From: Natronococcus roseus
Lineage (GTDB): Archaea; Halobacteriota; Halobacteria; Halobacteriales; Natrialbaceae
Length of the DNA: 64,000 nucleotides
Assembly: GCF_043677095.1 (NCBI RefSeq)
Contig: NZ_JBHLJR010000002.1
Location: 434,001 to 498,000 of the forward strand
Reading direction: 5' to 3'
Position 1 is the stretch's first letter, and every line of letters starts with the position of its first letter. Of this stretch, positions 26,263 through 35,927 are shown in pieces. The notes under the pieces are model-generated. The model ran no database searches, was not told the DNA's origin, and was given only the letters and a program-made list of their open reading frames with translations. Both the position numbers and the translations under genes were made by a program.

Positions 26263-28518
26263 CTACCCCTCTTCCTGGGCGTCGACCGTCGCGACCGCCG
26301 CCAGGTTCACGATGTCCCTGACGTCGTCCTCGCGCTGGAGGACGTGGACCGGCCGATCCATCCCGGCGAGCATCGGGCCGACCGCCTCGGCGCCGCCCAG
26401 CCGCTGGAGCAGCTTGTAGGCGATGTTGCCCGCCTCGAGGTTCGGCAGGACCAGCACGTTCGCCGGCTTCTCGAGGTCGGAGAACTCGAAGGTCCCCTCG
26501 AGGAGGTCCTCGACGACGGCCGTGTCGGCTTGCATCTCGCCATCGACCGGGAAGTCGATCGCCGGATCCTCGCGCAGCTGCCGGGCCGCCTGCCGCGGTT
26601 TCCGGGTGCCCTGGTTGTCGACGCTGCCGAAGTCGGAGTACGACAGCAGGGCGGCGCGGGGCTCGACGTCGAACCGTCGGGCGATGTCGGCGGCGTGTTG
26701 GGTCACCTCCGCGAGCGTCTCCTCGTCGGGATCCTGGTTGACCGTCGCGTCAGCGAGGAAGACGACGCGGTTCTTGAAGGTGAGCATGTAGACCCCCGCG
26801 GCGTACTCGACGTCGGCGGCGGTGCCGATCACCTGCAGGGGCGGGCGCAGCGCCGACGGGTAGTGGTTGGTCAACCCCGTCAGCATCCCGTCGACGTCAC
26901 CCCGTTGGACCATCACCGAGGCGAAGTAGTTGCTGTCGCCGACGAGTTCGGTCGCCTCCCGCCGCGTGACGCCCTTGCGCTTTCGCTGCTCGTAGAGCGC
27001 CTCGGCGTACTCGCCGTTCGTCCCGTCGTCGGGATCGACGACTTCGGGGTCGAACGCGAGGCCGAGGTTCGCCGCGGTGCGGTCGATTTCGGCCTCGTCG
27101 CCGATCAACACCGGCTCGGCGAGGCCACGCTCCTCGAGCTGGTAGGCCGCGCGGATGATCTTCTCGTTGTGACCCTCCGCGAGCGCGATCCGCTTGGGGT
27201 CGCTTTTGGCCTTGTTCCGGACGATCCGCGTCATCTCGCGGGATTTTCCGAGCCGAGCCTCGAGCTCCTCGACGTAGGGCTCGCGCTCGATCTCGACTCG
27301 AGCGGCCCCCGACTCCATCGCGGCCTCGGCGACCGCGGGCGCGAGCTCGAACAGCACGCGGGGATCCATCGGCTTCGGGAGAATGTACTCGGGGCCGAAC
27401 TGCAGCGGCTGGTCGCCGTAGGCCTCCCGCACGCTGTCGGGGACGTCCTCGCGGGCGAGTTCCGCCAGCGCCTCGGCCGCGGCGACCTTCATCGGCTCGT
27501 TGATCTCGGTCGCCCGAGCGTCGAGCGCGCCCCGGAAGATGAAGGGGAAGCCGAGCACGTTGTTGACCTGGTTGGGGTAGTCAGAGCGCCCGGTGGCCAT
27601 GATGACCGTGTCGTCGCGGGCCGACTTCGCCGTCTCGTAGTCGATCTCGGGATCGGGGTTGGCCATCGCGAAGATGATCGGATCGGTGGCCATCGACCGC
27701 ACCATCTCCGCGTCGACGATCCCGCCCGCCGAGAGCCCGACGAAGACGTCGGCGCCGTCCATCGCCTCGGCGACGCCGCCCGCGGGGACGTCGCGGGCGA
27801 ACTCCCGGCTGTGGGGATCGAGGTCGCCCGACTCCGCGCGCTCGGTCGTGAGGATCCCGTCGATGTCGGCCATCGTGATGTTGTCACGTCGAACGCCCAG
27901 CGAGACGTAGAACCGGGCGGTGGCGATCGCCGCCGCGCCGGCACCCGCGAAGGCCACCTCGAGCTCCTCGAGGTCCTTGCCGGCGATCTCGGCGGCGTTC
28001 AACAGCGCGGCGCCGGAGATGATCGCGGTGCCGTGCTGGTCGTCGTGAAAGACCGGGACGTCCATCCGCTCGCGCAGGCGCTGCTCGATCGTGAAACACT
28101 CCGGCGCCTTGATGTCTTCCAGGTTTATCCCGCCGAACGTCGGCCCCATGCCGGCGACCGATTCGATAAAGGCGTCGGGGTCGTCGTGCTCGAGCTCGAG
28201 GTCGAAGACGTCGATGTCGGCGAAGCGCTTGAACAGGACGCCCTTCCCCTCCATGACGGGTTTCGAGGCCTCGGGGCCGATGTCGCCCAGCCCCAGCACG
28301 GCCGACCCGTTCGAGACGACACCGACCAGGTTCCCGCGGGCGGTGTAGCGGTAGGTGTCGTCGGGATCGTCAGCGATCGCGCGACACGGGCCCGCGACCC
28401 CGGGCGAGTACGCCAGGCTCAGCTCCCGCTGGGTGTTGGTGGGTTTGGTCGTTTCGACGGCGATCTTGCCGGGCGGGTCGGCCTCGTGGTACTCGAGTGA
28501 GTCGTCCTCTAGTGACAT
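26263..28518 (-). CDS. maeB: Malic enzyme with C-terminal phosphotransacetylase-like domain (MaeB type)
   Basis: A 751-residue hybrid malic enzyme. The N-terminal malic and NAD(P)-binding domains (about 1-420) decarboxylate malate to pyruvate. Motifs include YSPGVAGPCRAI, GNLVGVVSNGSAVLGLGDIG and FHDDQHGTAIISGAALLNA. The C-terminal part (about 430-751) is a phosphate acetyltransferase-like domain (KRIALAEGHNEKIIRAAYQL, MLTGLTNHYPSALRPPLQVIG) that serves regulation in bacterial MaeB. The ATG at 28518 is chosen because the family starts close to it and longer readings add atypical sequence. It links the TCA cycle to pyruvate, adjacent to genes making triose or C3 units. Confidence 0.92.
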   Translation of the reverse strand: MSLEDDSLEYHEADPPGKIAVETTKPTNTQRELSLAYSPGVAGPCRAIADDPDDTYRYTARGNLVGVVSNGSAVLGLGDIGPEASKPVMEGKGVLFKRFADIDVFDLELEHDDPDAFIESVAGMGPTFGGINLEDIKAPECFTIEQRLRERMDVPVFHDDQHGTAIISGAALLNAAEIAGKDLEELEVAFAGAGAAAIATARFYVSLGVRRDNITMADIDGILTTERAESGDLDPHSREFARDVPAGGVAEAMDGADVFVGLSAGGIVDAEMVRSMATDPIIFAMANPDPEIDYETAKSARDDTVIMATGRSDYPNQVNNVLGFPFIFRGALDARATEINEPMKVAAAEALAELAREDVPDSVREAYGDQPLQFGPEYILPKPMDPRVLFELAPAVAEAAMESGAARVEIEREPYVEELEARLGKSREMTRIVRNKAKSDPKRIALAEGHNEKIIRAAYQLEERGLAEPVLIGDEAEIDRTAANLGLAFDPEVVDPDDGTNGEYAEALYEQRKRKGVTRREATELVGDSNYFASVMVQRGDVDGMLTGLTNHYPSALRPPLQVIGTAADVEYAAGVYMLTFKNRVVFLADATVNQDPDEETLAEVTQHAADIARRFDVEPRAALLSYSDFGSVDNQGTRKPRQAARQLREDPAIDFPVDGEMQADTAVVEDLLEGTFEFSDLEKPANVLVLPNLEAGNIAYKLLQRLGGAEAVGPMLAGMDRPVHVLQREDDVRDIVNLAAVATVDAQEEG

Positions 28519-29044
28519 GAGCGGTCGTTTCCCGTAGAGCACCAAAAACGTACGGTTGGTTGCCTCGCCGCTCGACGGGTGTCGGCGAATACGACGTGCA
28601 TGTGGGCATTCAACACGCCTTTGGTGGCAGCAGCGAGAGTGGGAGTGGCCGTTCCGATTCCCCTCGTTGGCTCCGTATCGGTCATCGACTATGTGGAGAG
28701 TAGTCCCACTTTTGTACATACTAGGTCGGGATCTCAGAACTGGAGCGCTCGTTCTCGGGTATCGATCCGGTACAAATACGCTGCTCGCAAAAACAGCTAC
28801 ATCGGCTTTTTTGAGTTATAGACGGCTGTCTTCGGGGAAGGAGGCGGAGCAGCTGTCGACTCTCAGTCCGATGGAGCCGCGATCTCCGAACGACCGGGAC
28901 TATTGAAGGCCGAGTGCACACCTGTCCCGCCCTGTAACGGTACGATTTACCGAACTACTGGTTCGACCGCGCCACCGCGGATCTCTCCGTGCGAGACGCA
29001 TCGAACCGGTCTGACTCGAGCGCACCCTCCTCGGGACCTCCGAG
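28519..29044. other. Intergenic stretch, no gene seen
   Basis: This region of about 525 nt separates maeB and the decayed ABC permease. It has lower GC in its middle (around 28690-28830). I found no coding frame, repeat or RNA I can support. It may be remnant DNA from the decay next door. Confidence 0.4.
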
Positions 29045-29991
29045 CTACTCCTCGCTCTCGTAGGGCTCGCCGACCGACGACGGCATCCGCGTCTTTCCCC
29101 AGAGGGTCAGGACGACGATCACGCCGACGTACGGCAGCAGCCCCATCAGCCGGCCCGAGACCGCGATGTCGACGGTCTGGAACTGGACCTGAAGCCCCTC
29201 GAGCCCGCCGAACAGCAGGGCGGCCAGCGCCGCGCCGATCGGGTTGTAGTTCCCGAAGAGGTAGGCGGCGATGGCGATCCAGCCGCGGCCGTCGACCATC
29301 GTGTCGCCGGTGCCGATGAACGTGCCGGCGTGGGCGAGCAACACCGCGCCGCCGAGGCCGGCCATCGCTCCCGAGAACAGTACGGTGGCGTACCGAACCC
29401 GGTTGACGTCGATCCCGGCGGTGTCGAGGGCGGTCGGGTTCTCGCCGGCGGCCTGGACCCAGTAGCCGTAGCGGGTACGGTAGAGCACGACCCAGGCGGC
29501 GATAACCACGGCGAGCGTCAGTACTACGAGCGGGACTGGTTGAACAGGATCGGCCCGACGACGGGGATCTCCACCAGGACGGGAATCGAGTAGCGGTTCA
29601 CGCTCTCGAGCCCCGGACACCGGACGGTTCCCCACAGCAGCGACGCGAGGAAGGGGGCGAACCCCAGTCCGATGAACCACACCGCGAGCCCGGCGACGAT
29701 CTGGTCGGCCTTGTACCGGATCAGCAGGACGGCGTACCCCGCGGTCAGCGTCAGCGAGACGCCGACGGCCGCGACGATGGCGAGCCAGACGTGAAGCTGG
29801 CTCGAGGCGCCGACCAGCGACAGCGTCGCCGCCGCGGTGATCGCGCCGGAGATCATGAATCCCTCGAGCCCGATGTTGAAGACGCCGCTCTTCTCGGCGT
29901 CCAGACCCCCGACGGCGAGCGCGGCGGCGGCGAGCGCCGCGAGTCCGCCGAGCCGGAGTCGTCGTCGGCTCGCACCTGTCGCGAGACTCAC
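29045..29991 (-). pseudogene. Frameshifted ABC permease, YufQ/nucleoside-type
   Basis: This is a broken copy of the second permease of a BMP-dependent (nucleoside-type) ABC importer. The start GTG at 29991 has a strong Shine-Dalgarno GGAGGTGA 6 nt upstream. The first frame gives GGLDAEKSGVFNIGLEGFMISGA and runs to PVVGPILFNQ near 29540. The rest continues in another frame from PLVVLTLAVV through AAGENPTALDTAGIDVNRVRY to the stop at 29045. A single missing base near 29538 explains the break. Apart from this, it is near full length (about 315 residues). Sequencing error is possible, but the neighbouring permease is more damaged. Confidence 0.75.
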
Positions 29992-29997
29992 CGGTTC

Positions 29998-30005
29998 TCA
30001 CCTCC
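29998..30005 (-). promoter_or_regulatory. Shine-Dalgarno of the YufQ-type permease
   Basis: GGAGGTGA on the minus strand, 6 nt before the GTG at 29991, marks the original start of the frameshifted permease and shows it was an internal operon gene. Confidence 0.5.
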
Positions 30006-30014
30006 CAGACCCGT

Positions 30015-30530
30015 TCACTTCGCGAACATCCGGAACAGCTCCGGGGCGGCGACGAACAGCACCGACGATGCCGGCGATCGCGTCGAACCCGTACGTGCCG
30101 ATCTCCGGGGTCGATGAAGTAGCCCTGGATCATGATCGCGAACACCGCCTCGACGAGGCCGGCGACCATCCCGAGAGGGTCATCGTCGCGACGATCGTCC
30201 GCTTGGGATCGACCCCGGAGAACGTCGCCGCGCTGGCCTGGTAGCCGCTGGTAACCATGTCGTAGCCGAAGCTGGTCCGGGTCATCCCGACGGCGACGGC
30301 GCCGACGACGGTCAGCGCCAGTCCCGGTCCGAGGGCCGAGAAGTTCGGATCCGAGAACACGAGCGATGGAAAGCCGACGCCCTCCGGCAGGTACTCGGTC
30401 CGAACCGAACGCGCGTCGTCGGGATAGGGAGGCCGTCGACGGCCCAGCCGACGATCCTGATCGCGATGAAGTCGAGCATGATCGACGTGATGATCCCGTT
30501 GGCGCCGTGGTAGGGGTCGGCTACCGCGAC
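30015..30530 (-). pseudogene. Remnant of ABC permease, YufP type
   Basis: These are fragments of the first permease of the same importer, in shifting frames. They include GANGIITSIMLDFIAI near 30480, then VRTEYLPEGVGFPSLVF and SFGYDMVTSGYQASAATFSGVDP, then GMVAGLVEAVFAIMIQGYFIDP, and finally VLFVAAPELFRMFAK with stop at 30015. I count breaks near 30425, 30176 and 30111 and an internal loss of perhaps 40-50 codons near 30080. The N-terminal half is missing, and what remains ends within about 20 nt of the E1 beta stop codon. The ATPase and binding protein are absent, so the importer is dead. Confidence 0.75.
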
Positions 30531-30548
30531 GGCCCGCGGTCTCGCGGT

Positions 30549-31517
30549 CTACCCGAACTCGAGGGCGTCGCGGATTCCCGCCTCGATGCGGTCGGCGTCG
30601 GGCAGGTAGTCGTCCTCGCGGGCGAACATCGGCATCGGGACGTCGTACCCGGTCACCCGTTCGATCGGCGCTTCAAGGTAGAGAAACGCCTCCTCGTTGA
30701 GCCGCGCGATGATCTCACCGGCCATCCCCGCCGTCTTCGGCGCCTCGTGGACGATCGCACAGCGTCCGGTTTTCTTCACGGAGTCGACGATCGTCTCGGT
30801 GTCGAGCGGGTACAGCGTTCGCGGGTCGATCACCTCGACGCTCGCGTCGATATCGTCGACGGCGTCGAGGGTCTCTCTCAGCATCGATCCCCAGGCAACG
30901 ACGGTGACGTCCTCGCCGGGCTCGACCACCCGGGCCTCGCCGAGCGGGATCTCGTGGTCGTCGGGGACCTCCTCCCGGAACGAGCGGTAGAGTCGCGTCG
31001 GCTCCATGAAGATGACGGGATCGGGACTCCGGATCGACGAGGTGAGCAGCCCCTTCGTCTCGGCGGGCGAGGAGGGGAAGACGACCTTCAGGCCGGGGAT
31101 GTGTGCGAACCCCGCCTCGAAGCTCTCGGAGTGAAGCTCCAGGGCGTGGATCCCGCCGCCGTAGGGCGTTCGGATCGTCATCGGACAGGTGATCGTTCCA
31201 CGGGTTCGGCTCCGCATGCGCACGACGTGCTGGGCCAGCTGGTGGAACCCCTGGTAGAGGAAGCTCTGGAACTGGATCTCCGCGACGGGACGCATCCCGG
31301 TCGCCGCCAGACCGACGCCCGCTCCGACGATGCCTGCCTCCGCGACCGGCGTGTCGAACACCCGGTCGGGGTAGTCGTCGATCAGCCCCTGGGTCGCTCG
31401 AAACACGCCGCCGGCCTCGCCAACGTCCTCGCCGTAGACGACGACGTCGTCGTCGCGCGCCAGTTCCGCGCCGAGCGTGTCGCGGACGGCCTCGACCATC
31501 CGGAGTCGCTCGCTCAT
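30549..31517 (-). CDS. 2-oxoacid dehydrogenase E1 component, beta subunit
   Basis: A 322-residue E1 beta of the pyruvate/branched-chain 2-oxoacid dehydrogenase family. Characteristic parts are VYGEDVGEAGGVFRATQGL near residue 29, DTPVAEAGIVGAGVGLA near 55, FPSSPAETKGLL and the transketolase C-terminal domain from EVIDPRTLYPLDTETI. With E1 alpha it decarboxylates a 2-oxoacid using thiamine diphosphate. Its ATG overlaps the alpha gene stop by 4 nt. The E2 and E3 genes expected downstream are missing. The decayed ABC permease begins within about 20 nt. Confidence 0.9.
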   Translation of the reverse strand: MSERLRMVEAVRDTLGAELARDDDVVVYGEDVGEAGGVFRATQGLIDDYPDRVFDTPVAEAGIVGAGVGLAATGMRPVAEIQFQSFLYQGFHQLAQHVVRMRSRTRGTITCPMTIRTPYGGGIHALELHSESFEAGFAHIPGLKVVFPSSPAETKGLLTSSIRSPDPVIFMEPTRLYRSFREEVPDDHEIPLGEARVVEPGEDVTVVAWGSMLRETLDAVDDIDASVEVIDPRTLYPLDTETIVDSVKKTGRCAIVHEAPKTAGMAGEIIARLNEEAFLYLEAPIERVTGYDVPMPMFAREDDYLPDADRIEAGIRDALEFG

Positions 31518-32596
31518 TGGCCCTCACCCCCGTTTTCGGCCTCGAACGCCGCGAGCTGTTGCTCGAGTTCGGGCGGGAGGTCCTCGTAGACGTGCCGGAA
31601 CATGTCCGCGGGATCGAGCTCCTCGCGCCGTTCGTTCGCCTCGTCGATCGCCGACGCGAGCTCCGCCTCGATCCGCTCGGCGATCGACTCTTTCGTCTCC
31701 TCGTCCAGGATCCCTCGATTCTCGAGGTACCGCTGGAACCGGAGGATGGGGTCGCGAGCCTCCCACTCGGACTCCTCCTCGCTCTCGCGGTAGGCGGAGG
31801 GATCGTCGGAGGTCGTGTGCATCGATCGGCGGTAGGTCAGCGCCTCGATGAGGACCGGCTCGCCGTTGCGGGCCTTCTCGACGGCCTCCCGCGCGACGCG
31901 ATAGACCCCGAGGACGTCGTTGCCGTCGACCTGCACGCAATCGATCCCCGCCGCGATCGCCTTCTGGGCGAACGTCTCCGCCTGGGTCTGTTTCTCGGTT
32001 CCTGTCGAGATGGCGTACCGGTTGTTCTGACAGACGAAGACGGTCTGGGCGCCGTAGACGCCGGCGAAGTTCATCGCCTCGTAGACGTCGCCCTCGCTGG
32101 TCGCGCCGTCGCCGAAGTAGGTGATCGCAACGTTCTCCCGGTCCTGGAGCGCCTCGCCCCAGCCGATGCCGGCGGCGTGCAGCGGCTGCGAGCCGACGGG
32201 AATCGCCGGCGGAAGCGCGCCTTCGCCGTCCGGAATCTCCGCGCCCTCCTCCATCCCCTTCGCGTACTGGAGGATCGCGTCCGGCGCCGTGCCGTGGACC
32301 AGGAGCGCGGGCTGTTCGCGAAACGACGGGACGAGCCAGTCGTCCTCGCCGAGGGCGAACGCGGTGCCGACCTGCGCCGCCTCCTGCCCGATCGCGGGGG
32401 CGTACGTGCCGAGCTCTCCCCGCCGCTGGAGCGCGATAGCGCGCTCGTCGAGGCGACGGGACCGCTTCATCTGTTCGTACACCGTCAGCAGCTCGTCGTC
32501 GCTCAGGTCCGGAACCAGTTCGTCGTCGACCGTCTCGTCCTCCGACAGTATCTGGACCGATCGGATGTGAAACTGAGCGACGGTCTCTTCGGGCAT
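31514..32596 (-). CDS. 2-oxoacid dehydrogenase E1 component, alpha subunit
   Basis: A 360-residue E1 alpha. The thiamine diphosphate motif runs from GDGATSEGD to NNRYAIS (about residues 166-197). Near the N-terminus is QRRGELGTYAPAIGQEAAQVG. The phospho-loop equivalent TYRRSMHTTSDDPSAYR lies near residue 250. The substrate could be pyruvate, a branched-chain 2-oxoacid or acetoin. Haloarchaea carry several such E1 pairs, and their true substrates are often unclear because they mostly use ferredoxin oxidoreductases for pyruvate. It forms a two-gene operon with E1 beta. Confidence 0.9.
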   Translation of the reverse strand: MPEETVAQFHIRSVQILSEDETVDDELVPDLSDDELLTVYEQMKRSRRLDERAIALQRRGELGTYAPAIGQEAAQVGTAFALGEDDWLVPSFREQPALLVHGTAPDAILQYAKGMEEGAEIPDGEGALPPAIPVGSQPLHAAGIGWGEALQDRENVAITYFGDGATSEGDVYEAMNFAGVYGAQTVFVCQNNRYAISTGTEKQTQAETFAQKAIAAGIDCVQVDGNDVLGVYRVAREAVEKARNGEPVLIEALTYRRSMHTTSDDPSAYRESEEESEWEARDPILRFQRYLENRGILDEETKESIAERIEAELASAIDEANERREELDPADMFRHVYEDLPPELEQQLAAFEAENGGEGQ

Positions 32597-32993
32597 AGGG
32601 ATAGTACGGGTTCGATAGTGTTAATCTACTGGTCGGTCCGGAACGGGAACGGGACGAAGAGCGACGCGGCAACCGCGAGTCGCAGGCCGACCGACGCGTC
32701 GGCGGCCGGTGGCGATTCCGCGCTATCGATCGGTGGTCCCGAAAGCGTCCGATCGGGCCGTCGAAACGCTCGCTCGCTCCGCGTTCGCGACCTTATATTG
32801 TCCATATCCGTAGGTATACGTCCGACCTTCTCGAGCGCCGTGCGAAAAGTAACGAATCGTAAACGATCACTGTTTAGTACCTCCATACGTATCCTGCACG
32901 TATGGATTTGTTCGTGGTGCGAGCAGGTCGGCTCTATTTGAGTTCCGTTTGTAAACTCGCAGCCGCGGGTTCGAGCGGCGGAGGGAAGCGGTC
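32597..32993. other. Divergent intergenic region upstream of nasA
   Basis: This stretch of about 400 nt lies between E1 alpha (leftward) and the nitrate reductase gene (rightward). CTTATATTG near 32792 is a TATA-like element. An inverted repeat at 32882-32906 is listed separately. No gene was seen. Confidence 0.45.
32882..32906. promoter_or_regulatory. Inverted repeat upstream of nasA
   Basis: Nine-base arms TCCATACGT and ACGTATGGA are separated by 7 nt (ATCCTGC), about 90-110 nt before the nasA start. Such perfect arms fit a dimeric regulator site controlling nitrate assimilation, or an RNA hairpin if the leader starts upstream. No identical copy was noticed before the narK-like gene. Confidence 0.45.
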
Positions 32994-35102
32994 GTGACCG
33001 AGCTGGTGCCGACGACCTGCATGCGGTGTGCGGTCGGCTGCGGGCACGTCCAGCAGGCCGTCGACCGGGGGTACGGTCTCGAGAGCGTCCGCGGCGACGC
33101 CGCCCACCCCGTGTCGAACGGGCTCGCCTGCCAGCGCGGGATCAGCGAGAGCGCCGACCCCGACGGTGAGTGGCTGACCCGCCCGCTCGTTCGCCGCGAC
33201 GGCGAGCTGGTAGCGACGACCTGGGAGACCGCCCTCGAGCGGGCCGCCGAGGGACTCGACACGGCCCTCGAGGGCGGCCGCGACCGCGTTGCGGTGCTCG
33301 GCAGCGGCCAGCAGACCAACGAGGCCGCCTACGCCCTGGGCAAGCTCGCCCGCGGCGGGATCGGCACCCGGTACTACGACGCCAACACGACGCTGTGTAT
33401 GGCCTCGGCGGTGACCGCGTACTACGACGCCTTCGGCAGCGACGCGCCGCCGCCGACCTACGACGACGTCCCCGAGGCCGAGACCCACCTCGTCTGGGGG
33501 GCGAACCCGGCCGCGGCCCACCCCGTGTTGTTCCGGTGGATCAACCAGTCGGCCGACGCCGAGGACTCGGAGCTGCTCGTCGTCGACCCGATCGACAGCG
33601 AGACCGCCGAGGTCGCCGACCACCGCGTCCCGCTCGAGCCCGGCGGCGACCTCGCGCTGGCGCGTGCGGTCCTGGCTCGAATCGTCGAGACCGACCGGGT
33701 CGACGAGGCGTTCGTCGCCGACGCGACGACGGGATTCGACCAGCTTCGCGAGGAGCTTCCGGACCCCGCTCGAGCGGCCGAGCGCGCCGGCGTCTCAATG
33801 GCCGACGTCGACCGACTCGCTGCCGCGCTCGAGAACCGAACCCTCGTCTACTGGGGGATGGGGATCAATCAAAGTGTCAATGGCACCGACGCCGCGGGCG
33901 CGCTGATCGATCTCTGTCTGGCGACAGGGAACCTCCGGCCGGGCTCGGGGCCGTTCTCGCTGACCGGGCAGGCGAACTCGATGGGGACCCGGGTCTGTTC
34001 CTCGAAGGGGACCTGGCCCGGACAGCGATCGTTCGACGATCCCGCGGCCCGCGAGCTCGTCGCGGAGACCTGGGGCGTTCCGCCGTCGCGGCTGCCTACT
34101 GATCCCGGGCCGGGACCGGTCGGGATCGTCGACGCCATCGACGAGGAAGTCGACGCGGTCTACGCCGTCGCGACGAACCCCGTCGCGGGGATGCCCGACG
34201 CGACGAACGTCCGCGAGCGCCTCGATGACGCCTTCCTCGTCGTTCAAGACGCCTTTCGCAGTGAGACGGTCGAGCACGCCGACGTCGTCCTGCCCGCCGC
34301 GACCTGGGGCGAATCGGAGGGGACGACGACCAACATGGAACGGACCGTCTCCCGGGTCCGGGCCGCGACGGAGACGCCCTCGGGCGTCAGAACCGACCTC
34401 GAGCTGATCGGTGCGCTGGCCGATCGGCTCGCCCCGGGGCTGTTCGACGACCCGCCAGAACCGGAGCCCGTCTTCGACGAGCTCGCGGCGATGACCGAGG
34501 GGACCCCCGCGGATCTCTCGGGACTCTCCTACGACCGCCTCGAGGCCGAGCTGGCGGTGCGGTGGCCCGCCCCGGAGCCCGACGCCGCGGGCGGATACCG
34601 CTACTACGAGGAGCGGACGGACGCCAGCGGCGACGAAGCGGAGACGTGGTCGTTCCCGACGCCGTCGGGTCGCGCCCGCTTCTCGGACGGACAGGCCGAA
34701 CCGCTGCCCGAGCCGACCGACGACGACTACCCGTTCACGCTGACGACCGCGCGCCGACCCGACGCGTACAACACCGGCGTTCGGACCCGCGAGGACGACC
34801 CGCCGACCGCGCGCGTGAGCCCGGCGACGGCCGTCGCCGTCGCGGACGACCTCGAGCAGGGGACGGACGGCCGGTACGGGCGCGTCGTCTCGAGGCGGGC
34901 GTCGATCACCGTCCGCCTCGAGGCCGACGAGTCCATCCCCGACGGCGTCATCTGGCTGCCGATCCACCACCCCGCGGTCAACGACCTCACCCTCCCCGCG
35001 GTCGACCCGCGCTCGAGGGAGCCCAACTTCAAGCAGTGTGCGGTTCGGCTCGCTCCGCCCCGAGATCCGGAGCTCGAGGCCGTCGTCGAGGCGAGCGCCT
35101 GA
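32994..35102 (+). CDS. nasA: Assimilatory nitrate reductase, molybdopterin oxidoreductase
   Basis: A 702-residue molybdopterin enzyme of the NasA/formate dehydrogenase-type branch. The N-terminal 4Fe-4S site uses Cys9, Cys12, Cys16 and Cys46 (TTCMRCAVGCGH, GLACQRG). Cys135 in NTTLCMAS is the expected molybdenum ligand. There is no signal peptide, so it is cytoplasmic. The C-terminal molydopterin-binding domain ends with REPNFKQCAVRL. It starts with GTG. It reduces nitrate to nitrite, probably with ferredoxin. A NarK-type transporter lies 1 kb downstream, but no nitrite reductase is in the window. Other members of this family are possible, so confidence in nitrate is moderate. Confidence 0.8.
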   Translation: MTELVPTTCMRCAVGCGHVQQAVDRGYGLESVRGDAAHPVSNGLACQRGISESADPDGEWLTRPLVRRDGELVATTWETALERAAEGLDTALEGGRDRVAVLGSGQQTNEAAYALGKLARGGIGTRYYDANTTLCMASAVTAYYDAFGSDAPPPTYDDVPEAETHLVWGANPAAAHPVLFRWINQSADAEDSELLVVDPIDSETAEVADHRVPLEPGGDLALARAVLARIVETDRVDEAFVADATTGFDQLREELPDPARAAERAGVSMADVDRLAAALENRTLVYWGMGINQSVNGTDAAGALIDLCLATGNLRPGSGPFSLTGQANSMGTRVCSSKGTWPGQRSFDDPAARELVAETWGVPPSRLPTDPGPGPVGIVDAIDEEVDAVYAVATNPVAGMPDATNVRERLDDAFLVVQDAFRSETVEHADVVLPAATWGESEGTTTNMERTVSRVRAATETPSGVRTDLELIGALADRLAPGLFDDPPEPEPVFDELAAMTEGTPADLSGLSYDRLEAELAVRWPAPEPDAAGGYRYYEERTDASGDEAETWSFPTPSGRARFSDGQAEPLPEPTDDDYPFTLTTARRPDAYNTGVRTREDDPPTARVSPATAVAVADDLEQGTDGRYGRVVSRRASITVRLEADESIPDGVIWLPIHHPAVNDLTLPAVDPRSREPNFKQCAVRLAPPRDPELEAVVEASA

Positions 35103-35139
35103 CGGACGACCCCGTTCGGGAGGGTAAGCCGGCGACCGA

Positions 35140-35655
35140 TCAGTCGTCGGTCGCTTCGTACCGGGCCTCGGTCCAGATCTCCTCGCCGGTGCCGTCCTCG
35201 AAGTGGATTCGGATCGCGTCGACGAACGAGTTCCGCAGCTCCCGCTTCCACTCCTCGAGGGCCGCCTCGTGGTACTCGTCGACGACGCCCTCGGTCACGT
35301 CGTCTCCGCGGTCCTCGCGGGCAGTCGCTCGAGCCTCCTCGCGCGTCGGGGCGGTCAGGTGCGTCTCGTTCGGGTGGACCCCCGCCTCGTTGCGAACGAA
35401 CGTCGCGGGCTCGAGGTGGAGCGGTTCCGGATCTCGGCCGGGCGGATAACGCTTGGGGCCGTCCTGGGCGTACGGCTCCGCGCGCTGTTCCTCCTCGAAG
35501 GGCGGGACGAGCCGGAGCACGTGCGTTCGTCGGAAGTTGTCCTCCACGCGGTTTCGCTCGAACGCCTCGACGACGTCGTCGGGATCGACGACGACGACCT
35601 GAATCTCCGTCGCCGGGTGGTCGGCGAGCGGCCCGTCCGGGTTGGAATCTTGCAT
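35140..35655 (-). CDS. Hypothetical acidic protein
   Basis: A 171-residue soluble, very charged protein that I cannot assign. It has a short N-terminal beta-like stretch (TEIQVVVVDPDDVVEAFERN), then a section rich in Pro and charged residues, then a helical part (DEYHEAALEEWKRELRNSFVDAIRIHFEDGTG). It is convergent with nasA. No motif suggests enzyme activity. Confidence 0.6.
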   Translation of the reverse strand: MQDSNPDGPLADHPATEIQVVVVDPDDVVEAFERNRVEDNFRRTHVLRLVPPFEEEQRAEPYAQDGPKRYPPGRDPEPLHLEPATFVRNEAGVHPNETHLTAPTREEARATAREDRGDDVTEGVVDEYHEAALEEWKRELRNSFVDAIRIHFEDGTGEEIWTEARYEATDD

Positions 35656-35927
35656 GCGACGTCAACTGACGGTCCGCGCGGTTACGTCGGTTACGGTCGA
35701 CGGGTGCCGAAACGCGTCCACGCACGGTGTCGCCCGGGGGACCCTCTCGAGTGCGCGACGAGAGCGTCGGCGTTCGACGCCGAGGAATCTCGAAACGCGT
35801 CCCCGACGGCTCGAGCCGTCCGACCCTGACTCCCGACGCGGGCCGGCGGTCGGGTTCGCGCACCGACGCTACGATCGTGCCGTGGACGGCCGGTAGACTC
35901 TATTCCACTCGAGTCGAACGGGCCGGT

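Noticed and set aside
26233..28500. A 755-residue open frame on the plus strand
   Set aside because: It lies antisense to maeB, whose domains and motifs are complete. Long antisense frames are normal in GC-rich haloarchaeal genes because of codon bias.
31517..32941. A 474-residue frame on the plus strand
   Set aside because: Antisense to the E1 alpha gene, with no domain and no promoter.
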